Assembly (NCBI GenBank): GCA_037384645.1
Contig: JARRNT010000037.1
Location: 1 to 22,385, forward strand
Direction of reading: 5' to 3'
DNA: 22,385 nucleotides
Origin: RI-92 sp037384645
GTDB lineage: Bacteria; Pseudomonadota; Gammaproteobacteria; UBA6429; Thiohalophilaceae
Below are positions 1-6,107 of the stretch, one piece after another. A program made the position numbers and the translations under genes. Position 1 is the stretch's first letter. Each line of letters opens with the position of its first letter. The notes beneath the pieces were generated by a model. It did not search any database. It was not told where the DNA came from and saw only the letters and a list, made by a program, of their open reading frames with translations.

Positions 1-126
1 CATGCGCCAGTAGTTGCTGCTTTCTCTAAGGATTTTTCGCATAGATATATATTACTCTCGGTAGAGAGTGTCATCAAAGGGGTAGATCCCTTAATCTGCG
101 ATATAATAAATACAAAGAAAAAATAG
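1..126 (+). CDS. 3' end of an unidentified ORF cut by the window edge
   Basis: Frame 1 is open from the first base to a TAG at 124-126, giving 41 codons. The translation has a protein-like pattern (FSKDFSHRY, then a hydrophobic/charged helix ending in KKK) but I do not recognise it. The stretch is AT-rich, unlike the later housekeeping genes, so an open frame of this length could arise by chance. If real, its start and most of its body lie upstream of the window. Confidence 0.25.
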   Translation, partial: HAPVVAAFSKDFSHRYILLSVESVIKGVDPLICDIINTKKK

Positions 127-134
127 TTTACTCT

Positions 135-245
135 ATGGAAATGTATTACCCAGGTTATGCCGCCTTAACAAAACTACTTAAATGCAAACTCAGCATGACT
201 ATTAGTCGAGTTAAAGAACTAGAAAAAGAAAAAATTTTGGGGTGA
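135..245 (+). CDS. small AT-rich ORF, possible winged-helix fragment
   Basis: A 36-codon frame runs from ATG 135 to TGA 243-245. The same frame is open further back, to a stop at 42-44, without an obvious start. Its second half (LTKLLKCKLSMTISRVKELE, then KEKILG) resembles the recognition helix and wing entry of winged-helix regulators, where a polar helix is followed by a LEKEG-like turn. No ribosome-binding site precedes the ATG and a full domain would be longer. It is therefore either a fragment of a decayed regulator or a chance ORF. It starts 8 bases after the stop of the partial ORF at 1-126, so both could be pieces of one frameshifted gene. Confidence 0.18.
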   Translation: MEMYYPGYAALTKLLKCKLSMTISRVKELEKEKILG

Positions 246-274
246 AAGATATTAACTTACTACACAATCCAAAT

Positions 275-306
275 ACCTAACAATAAAATCAAGCCATTCG
301 CTTCGC
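275..306 (+). other. possible left half of an integron attC site
   Basis: ACCTAAC at 275-281 fits the attC R'' core (RYYYAAC). It is followed by CAATAAAATCAAGCC and then TTCGCTTCGC. This order (core, AACAA, TCAAGCC, GC-rich apex) resembles the left arm of cassette attC sites such as that of aadA. No matching right arm with a GTTRRRY core is found within the next 60-140 bases, so if genuine it is truncated. It could be chance similarity. Confidence 0.22.
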
Positions 307-441
307 ACATTGGGGCGCCGTAAAGTGTTGCCTCTTATTTAAATCGATAGGTGTGTGAGAAATGGTGGGTAGTTGTGATGCCTGGTGGAGTGGTTATGGT
401 CTATATTTAGGTTAATCATAGCTAAGAAAGCGCCAAAGTGT

Positions 442-509
442 GCCCGCTATCAAGGGATGGACTGGCAAACGCATTCGCTTTTTCGCAGACCCTGGCATAG
501 ACGTTAGGC
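442..509 (+). other. possible decayed integron attC site upstream of tspO
   Basis: GTTAGGC at 503-509 is a perfect attC R' core (GTTRRRY) and lies 17 bases before the tspO ATG, where a cassette gene would begin. The preceding 60 bases contain ATCAAGGGATGGACTGGCAA, then ACGC and GCTTTTTCGC. This resembles attC spacer and loop sequences in which a TCAAG...GGAC...GCAAACGC block precedes a TTTTTCGC apex. The expected R'' (RYYYAAC) would be GCCCGCT at 443-449, which has lost its AAC. The self-pairing I can draw is weak. I read it as a possible damaged recombination site, not a proven one. Confidence 0.3.
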
Positions 510-526
510 AACAATCGGAGATCCGT

Positions 527-1024
527 ATGCCTTCACTTTCAACACAGAAGCAGATCCTGGGGCTATTCAGCTGGCTAGTAATAAGTTTTGCCGCTTCTGC
601 CATTGGAGCCGTGGCGTCAATACAGGCCAGCTCTTTCTACAGCCAACTTGTCCAGCCTGGCTGGGCGCCACCACCTGGAATTTTTGGTCCGGTGTGGACG
701 ATTCTGTACACCTTGATGGGCATCGCCGCCTGGTTGGTATGGCGTTCCGGCGGATTTCGCCCCAATAGAGGAGCGCTAACATGGTTTCTGTTACAGCTTG
801 CGTTCAATGCGCTTTGGAGCTGGCTTTTCTTTGCCTGGAACCTCGGAATGTTTGCGCTCGTCGATATCGTCGTGCTGTGGATCCTTATCGTGGTTACCCT
901 TGTCTCATTCTGGCGTGTGCGTCCGCTTGCTGGTATGCTACTTGTCCCCTACCTGCTATGGGTCGGTTTCGCATCTGTATTAAACTTTTCCCTTTGGCAA
1001 CTCAACCCGCAGGTTCTTAATTAG
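527..1024 (+). CDS. tspO: TspO/MBR family tryptophan-rich sensory protein
   Basis: This is a small integral inner-membrane protein of the TspO / peripheral benzodiazepine receptor family. Bacterial members bind porphyrins and hydrophobic ligands and modulate stress or tetrapyrrole responses. Its length of 165 residues is normal for the family. Five hydrophobic segments are visible. The hallmark WAPPPGIFGPVWTILYTLMG follows the first helix, and NALWSWLFF marks the middle of the bundle. The frame continues upstream to a GTG at 440, but that start would add 29 polar residues. ATG 527 has GGAG at 517-520 with six bases of spacing and gives the expected N-terminus, so I chose it. It stands alone, with attC-like traces on both sides, which suggests possible acquisition as a cassette. 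The family call is firm; the ligand cannot be told. Confidence 0.95.
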   Translation: MPSLSTQKQILGLFSWLVISFAASAIGAVASIQASSFYSQLVQPGWAPPPGIFGPVWTILYTLMGIAAWLVWRSGGFRPNRGALTWFLLQLAFNALWSWLFFAWNLGMFALVDIVVLWILIVVTLVSFWRVRPLAGMLLVPYLLWVGFASVLNFSLWQLNPQVLN

Positions 1025-1034
1025 TGGAATTATA

Positions 1035-1090
1035 GCCCGACAAATCGTTCAATCCTGCCAGCGCAAACAACGCGCCACCAGATTAACCCA
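1035..1090 (+). other. possible attC-like left arm after tspO
   Basis: Eleven bases after the tspO stop comes GCCCGACAAATCGTTCAA (1035-1052). It differs from a typical attC opening (GCCTAACAATTCGTTCAA) at only a few places. Next is GCGCAAACAACGCGC, a short GC-rich inverted repeat. No right-hand GTTRRRY core follows at attC distance. Its placement just after a gene is what a cassette site would show, but the evidence is only partial. Confidence 0.2.
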
Positions 1091-1267
1091 ACTGCAAACT
1101 GAAAATATATATCCTTTCTTCTGTAGAATAGGGCGATTAGAGCTTTGTTTATAGCGTTTTGCATCACCTGCAAGCATTCCCTGAAGGATTCAGCTATCGA
1201 CAAAATTTCTAAACCGTTCGCTAATGAATGCTACACTTGATAACAGAGATTATAGAGATGGTTCGCG
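1091..1267. other. spacer between tspO and the kinase gene
   Basis: This AT-rich stretch holds no convincing ORF, RNA gene or terminator. TGCTACACT near 1228-1236 could be an extended -10 for the kinase gene, but no good -35 partner is visible. Confidence 0.3.
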
Positions 1268-2134
1268 ATGCTCAAGTTTCGACATCCCGCAAAAGAGTAT
1301 GATCACGTCTTTCTGGAAGACACCGATAAACCGCTTCCGGAGAAACTGAACCCCAATACTCGCTACATGATCCTCAGTACGATTGCGAAGGGCGGGAAAA
1401 CCCTGATCAAGGCCTGTAAGGATTTGCACCTGAACCGGGTGGTCGCTTACAAGACATTACGCGCAGAATTTGTTGACGATGAAATAGAAACTACGCGCCT
1501 GCTGCGTGAAGCCCGGGTTTCAGCGATGCTGCAGCACCCCAACACCATACCGGTGTATGAAGTGGGTCGTGACAGCCGGGGACACTACTACTTCACAATG
1601 AAGCTGGTTCACGGTTACACCCTGCGCGAGATCATGGACTACCGTGAACGATACGACCTGACTCAGCTGATTGAAGTGATCGAACAAATCGCGCATGCAC
1701 TGGCCTATGCCCATGCGCACGGTGTTGCGCATCGTGACATCAAGCCTGAAAACATCCTGGCTGGTCCTTATGGCGAGGTGTTGTTGCTGGACTGGGGCCT
1801 GGCCAAGGTCTGGCGGAAGGACGGAACGACACCGTCTGAAGATAGCGGTGAAGAAAAAGCCATTGCCGATTCCGATAAAACCATGACCGGCCACGGTAAG
1901 CTACAGGGTACGTTATGCTACATGTCGCCAGAGCAGATCCGCCGCGATCCGGATATCAGTTTTAGCACCGATATCTACAGCCTGGGCTCCGTGCTCTATG
2001 AGCTGCTGACCGGCCATGGAGGAGGTCCTGCATATCCTGCAGCAGGACTGGTCCGCAGAGCTGATACATGGCAATCATTAAAAGATATAAAAAAACCGGG
2101 GTGGTTAACCACCCCGGTTTTGATGTTGACCTGA
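1268..2134 (+). CDS. truncated bacterial Ser/Thr protein kinase
   Basis: This is a Hanks-type kinase. Visible elements are the VAYK lysine (about residues 60-63), an alpha-C glutamate in LLREARVSAMLQHPN, the catalytic loop HRDIKPEN, a DWG in place of DFG (LLLDWGLAK), GTLCYMSPEQ as the APE-like segment, and DIYSLGSVLYELLTGH of subdomain IX. The glycine loop is poor (AKGGKTLI). Kinase similarity stops at about residue 250 (position 2017), so subdomains X-XI are missing. The last 38 codons read through unrelated sequence, including the whole glutamine synthetase terminator at 2092-2121. This tail is probably not a natural C-terminus. The product may be misfolded or inactive, and the gene is best seen as a deletion derivative or pseudogene. 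It carries no transmembrane or sensor domain. Confidence 0.8.
   Translation: MLKFRHPAKEYDHVFLEDTDKPLPEKLNPNTRYMILSTIAKGGKTLIKACKDLHLNRVVAYKTLRAEFVDDEIETTRLLREARVSAMLQHPNTIPVYEVGRDSRGHYYFTMKLVHGYTLREIMDYRERYDLTQLIEVIEQIAHALAYAHAHGVAHRDIKPENILAGPYGEVLLLDWGLAKVWRKDGTTPSEDSGEEKAIADSDKTMTGHGKLQGTLCYMSPEQIRRDPDISFSTDIYSLGSVLYELLTGHGGGPAYPAAGLVRRADTWQSLKDIKKPGWLTTPVLMLT
2087..2121 (-). terminator. perfect-palindrome intrinsic terminator of the glutamine synthetase gene
   Basis: Bases 2092-2121 form a perfect 30-base palindrome (arms AAAACCGGGGTGGTT). It starts 22 bases after the glutamine synthetase stop. On the minus strand it runs into seven T residues, the classic intrinsic terminator layout. 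In the plus direction it ends in only TTTT, so it may weakly stop kinase transcription too, although the kinase frame reads through it. Confidence 0.9.
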
Positions 2135-2143
2135 GTTAACGTA

Positions 2144-3154
2144 TCAGGCCAGGGCTTCCTTGGTTATCTTGACGATGATCGCCGCAACCTTGTAAGGGTC
2201 GGCATTGGATGCCGGACGACGATCTTCCAGACGGCCTTTCCAGCCATCTTCTACCGTACCAATCGGAATGCGAATCGAGGCACCACGATCAGAAACACCA
2301 TAGCTGTACTGGTCGATGGATTGCGTTTCGTGCTTACCGGTCAGGCGCTGTTCGTTGTGCGCACCGTAGACGGAAATACATTCCTTGACGTACTTACCGA
2401 ATTGATCACAGACCTTGGTGAAGACGGCTTCATTCCCGGCTTCGCGCATGGTGCCATTGGAGAAGTTCGCGTGCATACCGGAACCGTTCCAGTCGGTGTC
2501 ACCGAGCGGTTTGGGGTGCCAGTCGACAGCCAGGTCATATTTTTCAGCGGTGCGTTCCAGTATGTAACGCGCCAGCCAGATTTCGTCACCGGCCCGTTTT
2601 GCACTCTTGGCGAAGATCTGGAATTCCCATTGACCGGGAGCTACTTCCGCGTTGATACCTTCAACGTTAAGGCCCGCCTCCAGGCACATATCGAAATGCT
2701 CTTCAATCAGGTCACGCGCGTAGGCATTGCGTGCGCCGACCGAGCAGTAGTATGGACCCTGGGGTGGCGGGTAACCGCCTGGCGGGAAGCCCGGTGGTAA
2801 ATTCGTTTCCGGATCCCAGAGGAAATATTCCTGTTCAAAACCGAACCAGAAATCATCGTCATCGTCTTCGATGGTGGCGCGCCCGTTGGATTCATGCGGC
2901 GTGCCGTCAGCATTCAGGACCTCGGTCATGACCAGGTAAGAGTTCTTGCGGCCGGGATCAGGGATGATCATGACAGGCTTCAGCAGGCAGTCGGAGGCGT
3001 TGCCTTCGGCCTGCTCGGTGGAACTGCCGTCGAATGACCACATTGGACATTCCTCCAGTGAGCCACCGAAGTCCTTGCGAACCATGGTTTTGCTGCGCAG
3101 ACTCTGGGTCGGTTTGTAGCCGTCGAGCCAGATATATTCCAACTTACTTTTCAT
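2144..3154 (-). CDS. glnII: type II (eukaryote-like) glutamine synthetase
   Basis: It makes glutamine from glutamate, ammonia and ATP in the cytosol. The 336 residues are far shorter than bacterial type I enzymes (about 470) and match the type II class. Visible class markers are FDGSSTEQAEG (41-51), the metal-binding GFEQEYFLWD (105-114), NAEVAPGQWEFQ (168-179), the DWNGSGMHANFS region (221-232), GKHETQSIDQYSYGVSDRGA (273-292) and LEDRRPASNADP (309-320). The tyrosine adenylylation loop of type I enzymes is absent, so GlnE-type control is not expected and regulation should be mainly transcriptional. ATG 3154 has GGAG about 11 bases upstream. An NtrC/sigma54 promoter lies about 210 bases upstream. 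Bacterial GSII is sporadic outside rhizobia and actinomycetes. Gene naming varies (glnA or glnII), but the class is clear. Confidence 0.95.
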   Translation of the reverse strand: MKSKLEYIWLDGYKPTQSLRSKTMVRKDFGGSLEECPMWSFDGSSTEQAEGNASDCLLKPVMIIPDPGRKNSYLVMTEVLNADGTPHESNGRATIEDDDDDFWFGFEQEYFLWDPETNLPPGFPPGGYPPPQGPYYCSVGARNAYARDLIEEHFDMCLEAGLNVEGINAEVAPGQWEFQIFAKSAKRAGDEIWLARYILERTAEKYDLAVDWHPKPLGDTDWNGSGMHANFSNGTMREAGNEAVFTKVCDQFGKYVKECISVYGAHNEQRLTGKHETQSIDQYSYGVSDRGASIRIPIGTVEDGWKGRLEDRRPASNADPYKVAAIIVKITKEALA

Positions 3155-3190
3155 GTTTTTTTAATCTCCATACGTAATAACGATAAATTT

Positions 3191-3206
3191 TTACGCCATG
3201 GCGTAA
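3191..3206. promoter_or_regulatory. 16-bp perfect palindrome in the glutamine synthetase leader
   Basis: TTACGCCATGGCGTAA is self-complementary and lies 37 bases upstream of the glnII ATG, within the predicted mRNA leader. Ten of its bases (CCATGGCGTA) recur at 3441-3450, just downstream of the NtrC-like sites in the glnII direction. It could be an operator for a dimeric regulator or a leader hairpin close to the ribosome-binding site. I do not recognise the cognate regulator. Confidence 0.5.
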
Positions 3207-3280
3207 AGCTATAGGCAGCAAGTGACGAAAACCCGGCAGGACTTGCGGCACATAACAGGAAAGTGGACGGCCCTCTGCGT

Positions 3281-3306
3281 AGTCTGCGGGCAATCCAGAC
3301 TGCCCG
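3281..3306 (-). promoter_or_regulatory. interlocked inverted repeats in the glutamine synthetase leader
   Basis: Two six-base inverted repeats interleave. AGTCTG (3281-3286) pairs with CAGACT (3296-3301), and CGGGCA (3287-3292) pairs with TGCCCG (3301-3306). In the transcript only one hairpin can form fully at a time, the pattern of alternative stems. The location is about 60 nucleotides into the predicted leader. The function is inferred only from this geometry. Confidence 0.35.
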
Positions 3307-3363
3307 GTCATGTCCGTTTTGGGTCAACCGGCCTTTGTATACCTATAACGATGCTGAGCGTTA

Positions 3364-3390
3364 TCTATTTACAAAGCATCATCAGTGCCA
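3364..3390 (-). promoter_or_regulatory. sigma54 promoter of the glutamine synthetase gene
   Basis: On the minus strand the sequence is TGGCACTGATGATGCT. It has the invariant GG (plus-strand CC at 3388-3389), exactly ten bases, then GC (3376-3377), and matches TGGCAC-N5-TTGCW with one mismatch. Counting twelve bases from the -12 C puts transcription start near 3364, giving a leader of about 210 nucleotides. The NtrC-like sites at the expected distance make this a confident call. Confidence 0.85.
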
Positions 3391-3454
3391 CTTTCTAAAT
3401 AATTATGTAAAACAAATAGATAGCGTAAATCAGGGTGTCACCATGGCGTATTAA

Positions 3455-3504
3455 TGCACCATAATAGAGCATTGTGCCCCAATGGTGCGCACCATTATTG
3501 TGCA
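3455..3504 (-). promoter_or_regulatory. NtrC-binding enhancer sites upstream of the glutamine synthetase gene
   Basis: Two 17-base sites fit the NtrC dyad TGCACCA-N3-TGGTGCA: TGCACCATAATAGAGCA (3455-3471) and CGCACCATTATTGTGCA (3488-3504). Each has two or three mismatches, mainly in one arm. A weaker site, GTGCCCCAATGGTGC (3474-3488), lies between them. The two outer centres are 33 bases apart and fall near -99 and -132 from the predicted start. The strong sites of enterobacterial glnAp2 are three helical turns apart, near -108 and -140. This indicates induction under nitrogen limitation. Confidence 0.8.
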
Positions 3505-3510
3505 TTTTTG

Positions 3511-3788
3511 AGCGCCGACTGCCATTTACTCGTTGCGGCCGACCCGTGCTTTATGCAGCCCGGCGACAGCGGACTTACGCCATCTTTACCGCGCCAAACG
3601 ATAATTACATCCGTGATTTGAAATGCTTCAGTAAGCAGTCAAAAGCCTGGAATGCTTAACGTACAGACGCAACAGGGCAGCCGCTTGTGTCGAGGCTGCA
3701 GGGTCACCTTTTCGCACTGCCAGCAGCCTCTTTGTGATTATCGCTGCCCCAGACATCGTCAAAAAGACAAAGGCTGCGCTTTAGCAAT
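3511..3788. other. non-coding stretch with one imperfect inverted repeat
   Basis: No convincing gene or RNA is visible. The one structure noted is an imperfect inverted repeat, GCAGCCTCTTTGT (3723-3735) against ACAAAGGCTGC (3767-3777), with a two-base bulge. It ends 11 bases before the next ORF. It could be a leader hairpin or a relic recombination site, but attC core boxes are missing. Confidence 0.35.
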
Positions 3789-4100
3789 ATGAAAAAGGTA
3801 AATAGTGCATTAGAAAGATTAGCAAATGCCATAAAGCCTTATGATGAAGCTGCATCAAAGGCTTTGCTTAGCGCTAAAAAATATGGTCCTCAGCAAATCG
3901 CGAGCGATTTAACAAGTTGGGCTGGAGCCGGGTTATTAATGGATCGGACTTTTGATGGTGAGAGAGGTGATGCTGGAAGGGCATTCGAAACAGTCTCCAT
4001 CGAGTTAGCTCATGCGCTTATCGAAGCGTGTGCGAAAAATCGAAGGATGAATAATTGGATTCACGTATTTGAAAAGTGGGCGATGAAAAAGCATAACTAG
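3789..4100 (+). CDS. hypothetical protein, 103 residues
   Basis: I do not recognise this family. The predicted protein is soluble, mostly helical and basic at its C-terminus (NRRMNNWIHVFEKWAMKKHN). It has no signal peptide, membrane segment or cysteine pair. Its codons are clearly richer in A and T than those of the flanking b561 and glnII genes, which suggests separate ancestry. The ATG at 3789 is preceded by only weak AG-rich sequence, so the start is uncertain. It stands alone, divergent from glnII, and sits between two imperfect inverted repeats (3723-3777 and 4094-4128). Even composition over 103 codons makes a real gene likely. Confidence 0.6.
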   Translation: MKKVNSALERLANAIKPYDEAASKALLSAKKYGPQQIASDLTSWAGAGLLMDRTFDGERGDAGRAFETVSIELAHALIEACAKNRRMNNWIHVFEKWAMKKHN

Positions 4101-4128
4101 CCAACCAGGTTCGCGCTCCGGCCAGTTA
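4094..4128 (+). repeat. imperfect stem-loop overlapping the end of the 103-residue gene
   Basis: TAACTAGCC (4094-4102) faces GGCCAGTTA (4120-4128) with one mismatch around a 17-base loop. The left arm includes the TAG stop. No T-run follows, so it is a poor intrinsic terminator. The AAC/GTT ends recall an attC core, but the element is too short for one. Confidence 0.3.
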
Positions 4129-4318
4129 TTCGATGCTTGCTAAAGGGTTGAACTTGGTCATATATTTCTACTCTGAACATGATTGGTAACAAGGTCCGCC
4201 TGCCGAGGCTTTCATACGCGGCAATGATGTGCAATCTATTGTACATGCGGTAAGTACGTACTGGTTTTCATGCCAGGTATGACAACAAGAATAAATACTT
4301 TTAGTGAATGGGCAGGTC

Positions 4319-4888
4319 ATGACACAACAGACAGTTACTCGCTATAGCCGCGTGGCCATCTTTTTCCACTGGCTGACGGTGATACTGGTCATCCTGGCAT
4401 TTATCCTGGGCCCGGGTGGTAGCGAGGAGCGGATTTATGCGGCCGCGAATGATACCCAGCGGCATATACATGAAACCCTGGGCATGACGATCTTTATCCT
4501 GATGTTTTTGCGCCTGGCCTGGCGCTGGATGGATAAGCAGCCTGTACTGCCGCCGCTACCGCCACTGATGGTGCTGGGGGCGAGACTCGTGCAGTATGTG
4601 CTTTACCTGCTGTTGTTTGTGACGCCCCTTACCGCGATTACTGGCGCCTGGTTGCAAGGTCATGCGGTTGACCTGGTATTCGGTATCAACATCGGGCCCT
4701 GGATCGGTCCTTCGCATCATCTGGGTAGCACGATTGCCGAAGTCCACGGTGTGCTGGGTGACACGATTATCTGGCTAGCGGGATTCCATGCCCTGGCAGC
4801 CATTTTTCACCATGTTATGCGCAAAGAAGACATTCTGGTCTCAATGTTGCCGCAAGTGTTTGTGGCATGGTTGAAACCCAGGGAGTAG
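4319..4888 (+). CDS. cytochrome b561 family membrane b-type cytochrome
   Basis: This four-helix, di-heme b-type cytochrome of the bacterial b561 (CybB/YceJ) family is thought to pass electrons between the quinone pool and periplasmic acceptors. It has 189 residues from ATG 4319. The opening RYSRVAIFFHWLTVILVIL is typical. Likely heme-ligand histidines are H17 (helix 1), H51 (HIHETLG), H143 (EVHGVLGD) and H157 (GFHALAAIFHH). A GTG five codons upstream keeps the frame, but no ribosome-binding site precedes it, whereas GGGCAGG lies just before ATG 4319. It is followed after two bases by a truncated sulfotransferase-like ORF, so the two are co-transcribed. The natural redox partner is unknown. 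Confidence 0.93.
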   Translation: MTQQTVTRYSRVAIFFHWLTVILVILAFILGPGGSEERIYAAANDTQRHIHETLGMTIFILMFLRLAWRWMDKQPVLPPLPPLMVLGARLVQYVLYLLLFVTPLTAITGAWLQGHAVDLVFGINIGPWIGPSHHLGSTIAEVHGVLGDTIIWLAGFHALAAIFHHVMRKEDILVSMLPQVFVAWLKPRE

Positions 4889-4890
4889 TC

Positions 4891-5244
4891 ATGGCGCTGA
4901 AAATCATTGCTGCGGGCTTCGGCCGTACCGGCACGCTTTCAGCTTACACGGTGCTGAATCAGCCGGGCTTCCCCTGTTACCATATGTTCGCGGTGCTGGA
5001 AAACCCGCAAAACAAGACGCACCTGGATTTCTGGCGCAAGGTTGCCAACACTGCACCCGGGACCCAGCACAACTGGGATGACGTGTTTGCCAACTATACC
5101 GCGAGCGTAGATAACCCGGCGGTCTGCTTCTGGCGCGAGTTATTTGAAGCCAATCCCGATGCCCGGGTTGTGCTCACAGTCCATCCGCGCGGTGCCGAGG
5201 CCGAGAGCGGATTGGGTTATGCCGTTTACCGATTTGTTGCCTGA
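4891..5244 (+). pseudogene. truncated sulfotransferase-like protein
   Basis: The N-terminus LKIIAAGFGRTGTLSAYTVL is the PAPS-binding P-loop of the sulfotransferase-like family (pattern GxGRTGT). It is followed by PCYHMFAVLENP, a tryptophan-containing CFWRELFEANPD block, and RVVLTVHPR, which corresponds to the strand with the conserved LTVRDP motif. After about residue 100 similarity ends. The last 17 residues (GAEAESGLGYAVYRFVA) are unrelated, and the C-terminal half of the usual protein (about 200 residues or more) is missing. A deletion or frameshift near 5190 is the simplest reading. The ATG at 4891 has GGGAG seven bases upstream. Loss of the C-terminal half would abolish catalysis, so I call it a remnant, possibly still translated. 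Its TGA overlaps the next start. Confidence 0.75.
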
Positions 5245-5747
5245 TGCAGACTGAGATCCATGTCATTGCCAGCCTAGCGGTGATCTCGCGACTCGCTGAT
5301 TTACTGACAACGTATCTGGTCAGCCCCAGGCTAAAACTGGAAGCCAATAGCCTGGCGCGACGTTTTGGCTGGTGGTATGCCTGGCTGACCGTACCGATTG
5401 GTTTGATTGCGTATGTCTCGCCCGGCGCGGGCATCGTTGTGATGACCGCTTCATTTATGGTGGCGGCCTCCAATGCTGCCAAGATCCTGATGGCCCGCGC
5501 CCTGGGCGAAGACGGCATGGTGGCACTGTCGCACCGCATCCTGCTGGAAATTCCACCCTGGCCGGCCCTGTTGTTCATGGTCTTGCCCGGTGTCTTTGTT
5601 GCTGCCCTGGCTGGCAGTCTGTTGTATTTCTATCCCTCGCCGCATCAATGGGCGTATTACTTTGGCGTGGGCATGTTGACCTATGTCTTTGCCATGTTTG
5701 TCTGGTATCCCCTGCAATATTTCAGGCAACGGGCGAAACTCAGATAG
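5244..5747 (+). CDS. four-to-five helix membrane protein of unknown function
   Basis: The predicted protein has 167 residues and is strongly hydrophobic. Likely membrane segments lie near residues 44-60, 62-80, 105-128 and 138-157. The N-terminal block SRLADLLTTYLVSPRLKLEANSLARRFGWW resembles a helix found in small unnamed membrane proteins with an ADLLTTY / EANPL-type motif. I cannot assign a function. The ATG overlaps the preceding TGA by one base (TGATG at 5242-5246) and has no clear ribosome-binding site, so it is probably translationally coupled to the truncated sulfotransferase ORF. The ending (QYFRQRAKLR) is positively charged, consistent with a cytosolic tail. Confidence 0.75.
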   Translation: MQTEIHVIASLAVISRLADLLTTYLVSPRLKLEANSLARRFGWWYAWLTVPIGLIAYVSPGAGIVVMTASFMVAASNAAKILMARALGEDGMVALSHRILLEIPPWPALLFMVLPGVFVAALAGSLLYFYPSPHQWAYYFGVGMLTYVFAMFVWYPLQYFRQRAKLR

Positions 5748-6107
5748 CAGGGGTGTCGTGATCGGTCCCAGCAGAGGAAGAACAGGCTTTACCCTTCCTT
5801 TTACAGATCAGCCGGCGCATTTCGAAAATGTGATCTGCAGCACGCTTTGTGAATGCCCCTGACTTGAGACATCCCCAATCCCAGCAAACTGTCTAATGCC
5901 AAATTGTCTGGATCGATTGGGCCGGCTGGCCACTGATCATACAGGCAGACCTGGAATTTCGTGACCAAACTCAAAGAGCTTGAAAAATGTACGCAAATTA
6001 ACGGGCAAAACGCCGATGGTCATGCTTAAGTTTGTAAACCATTTTTAAATTTGAGAGGGACCGTTATCTCGCCAGGGACTGCGACACGAAGACCAGGGAG
6101 TCACCGA
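5748..6107. other. 360-base intergenic region before the secreted protein gene
   Basis: No ORF with coding character, RNA gene or clear terminator is visible. AACGGGCAAAACGCC near 6000-6015 weakly recalls part of a c-di-GMP riboswitch, but the rest of the fold is absent. GGGAG at 6096-6100 serves as the ribosome-binding site of the next gene. The promoter of that gene must lie here but cannot be placed. Confidence 0.4.

Noticed and set aside
440..526. GTG at 440 as the start of tspO
   Set aside because: It adds 29 polar residues not seen in the family and reads through the attC-like sequence. ATG 527 has a well-placed ribosome-binding site.
2321..2800. Plus-strand ORF of 159 codons inside the glutamine synthetase gene
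   Set aside because: It is antisense to the conserved GSII catalytic core and has no coding features of its own.
5990..6050. Possible c-di-GMP (GEMM) riboswitch before the secreted protein gene
   Set aside because: Only a short GGGCAAAACGCC resemblance exists; the conserved GGACGCAAAGCC segment and the second stem are missing.
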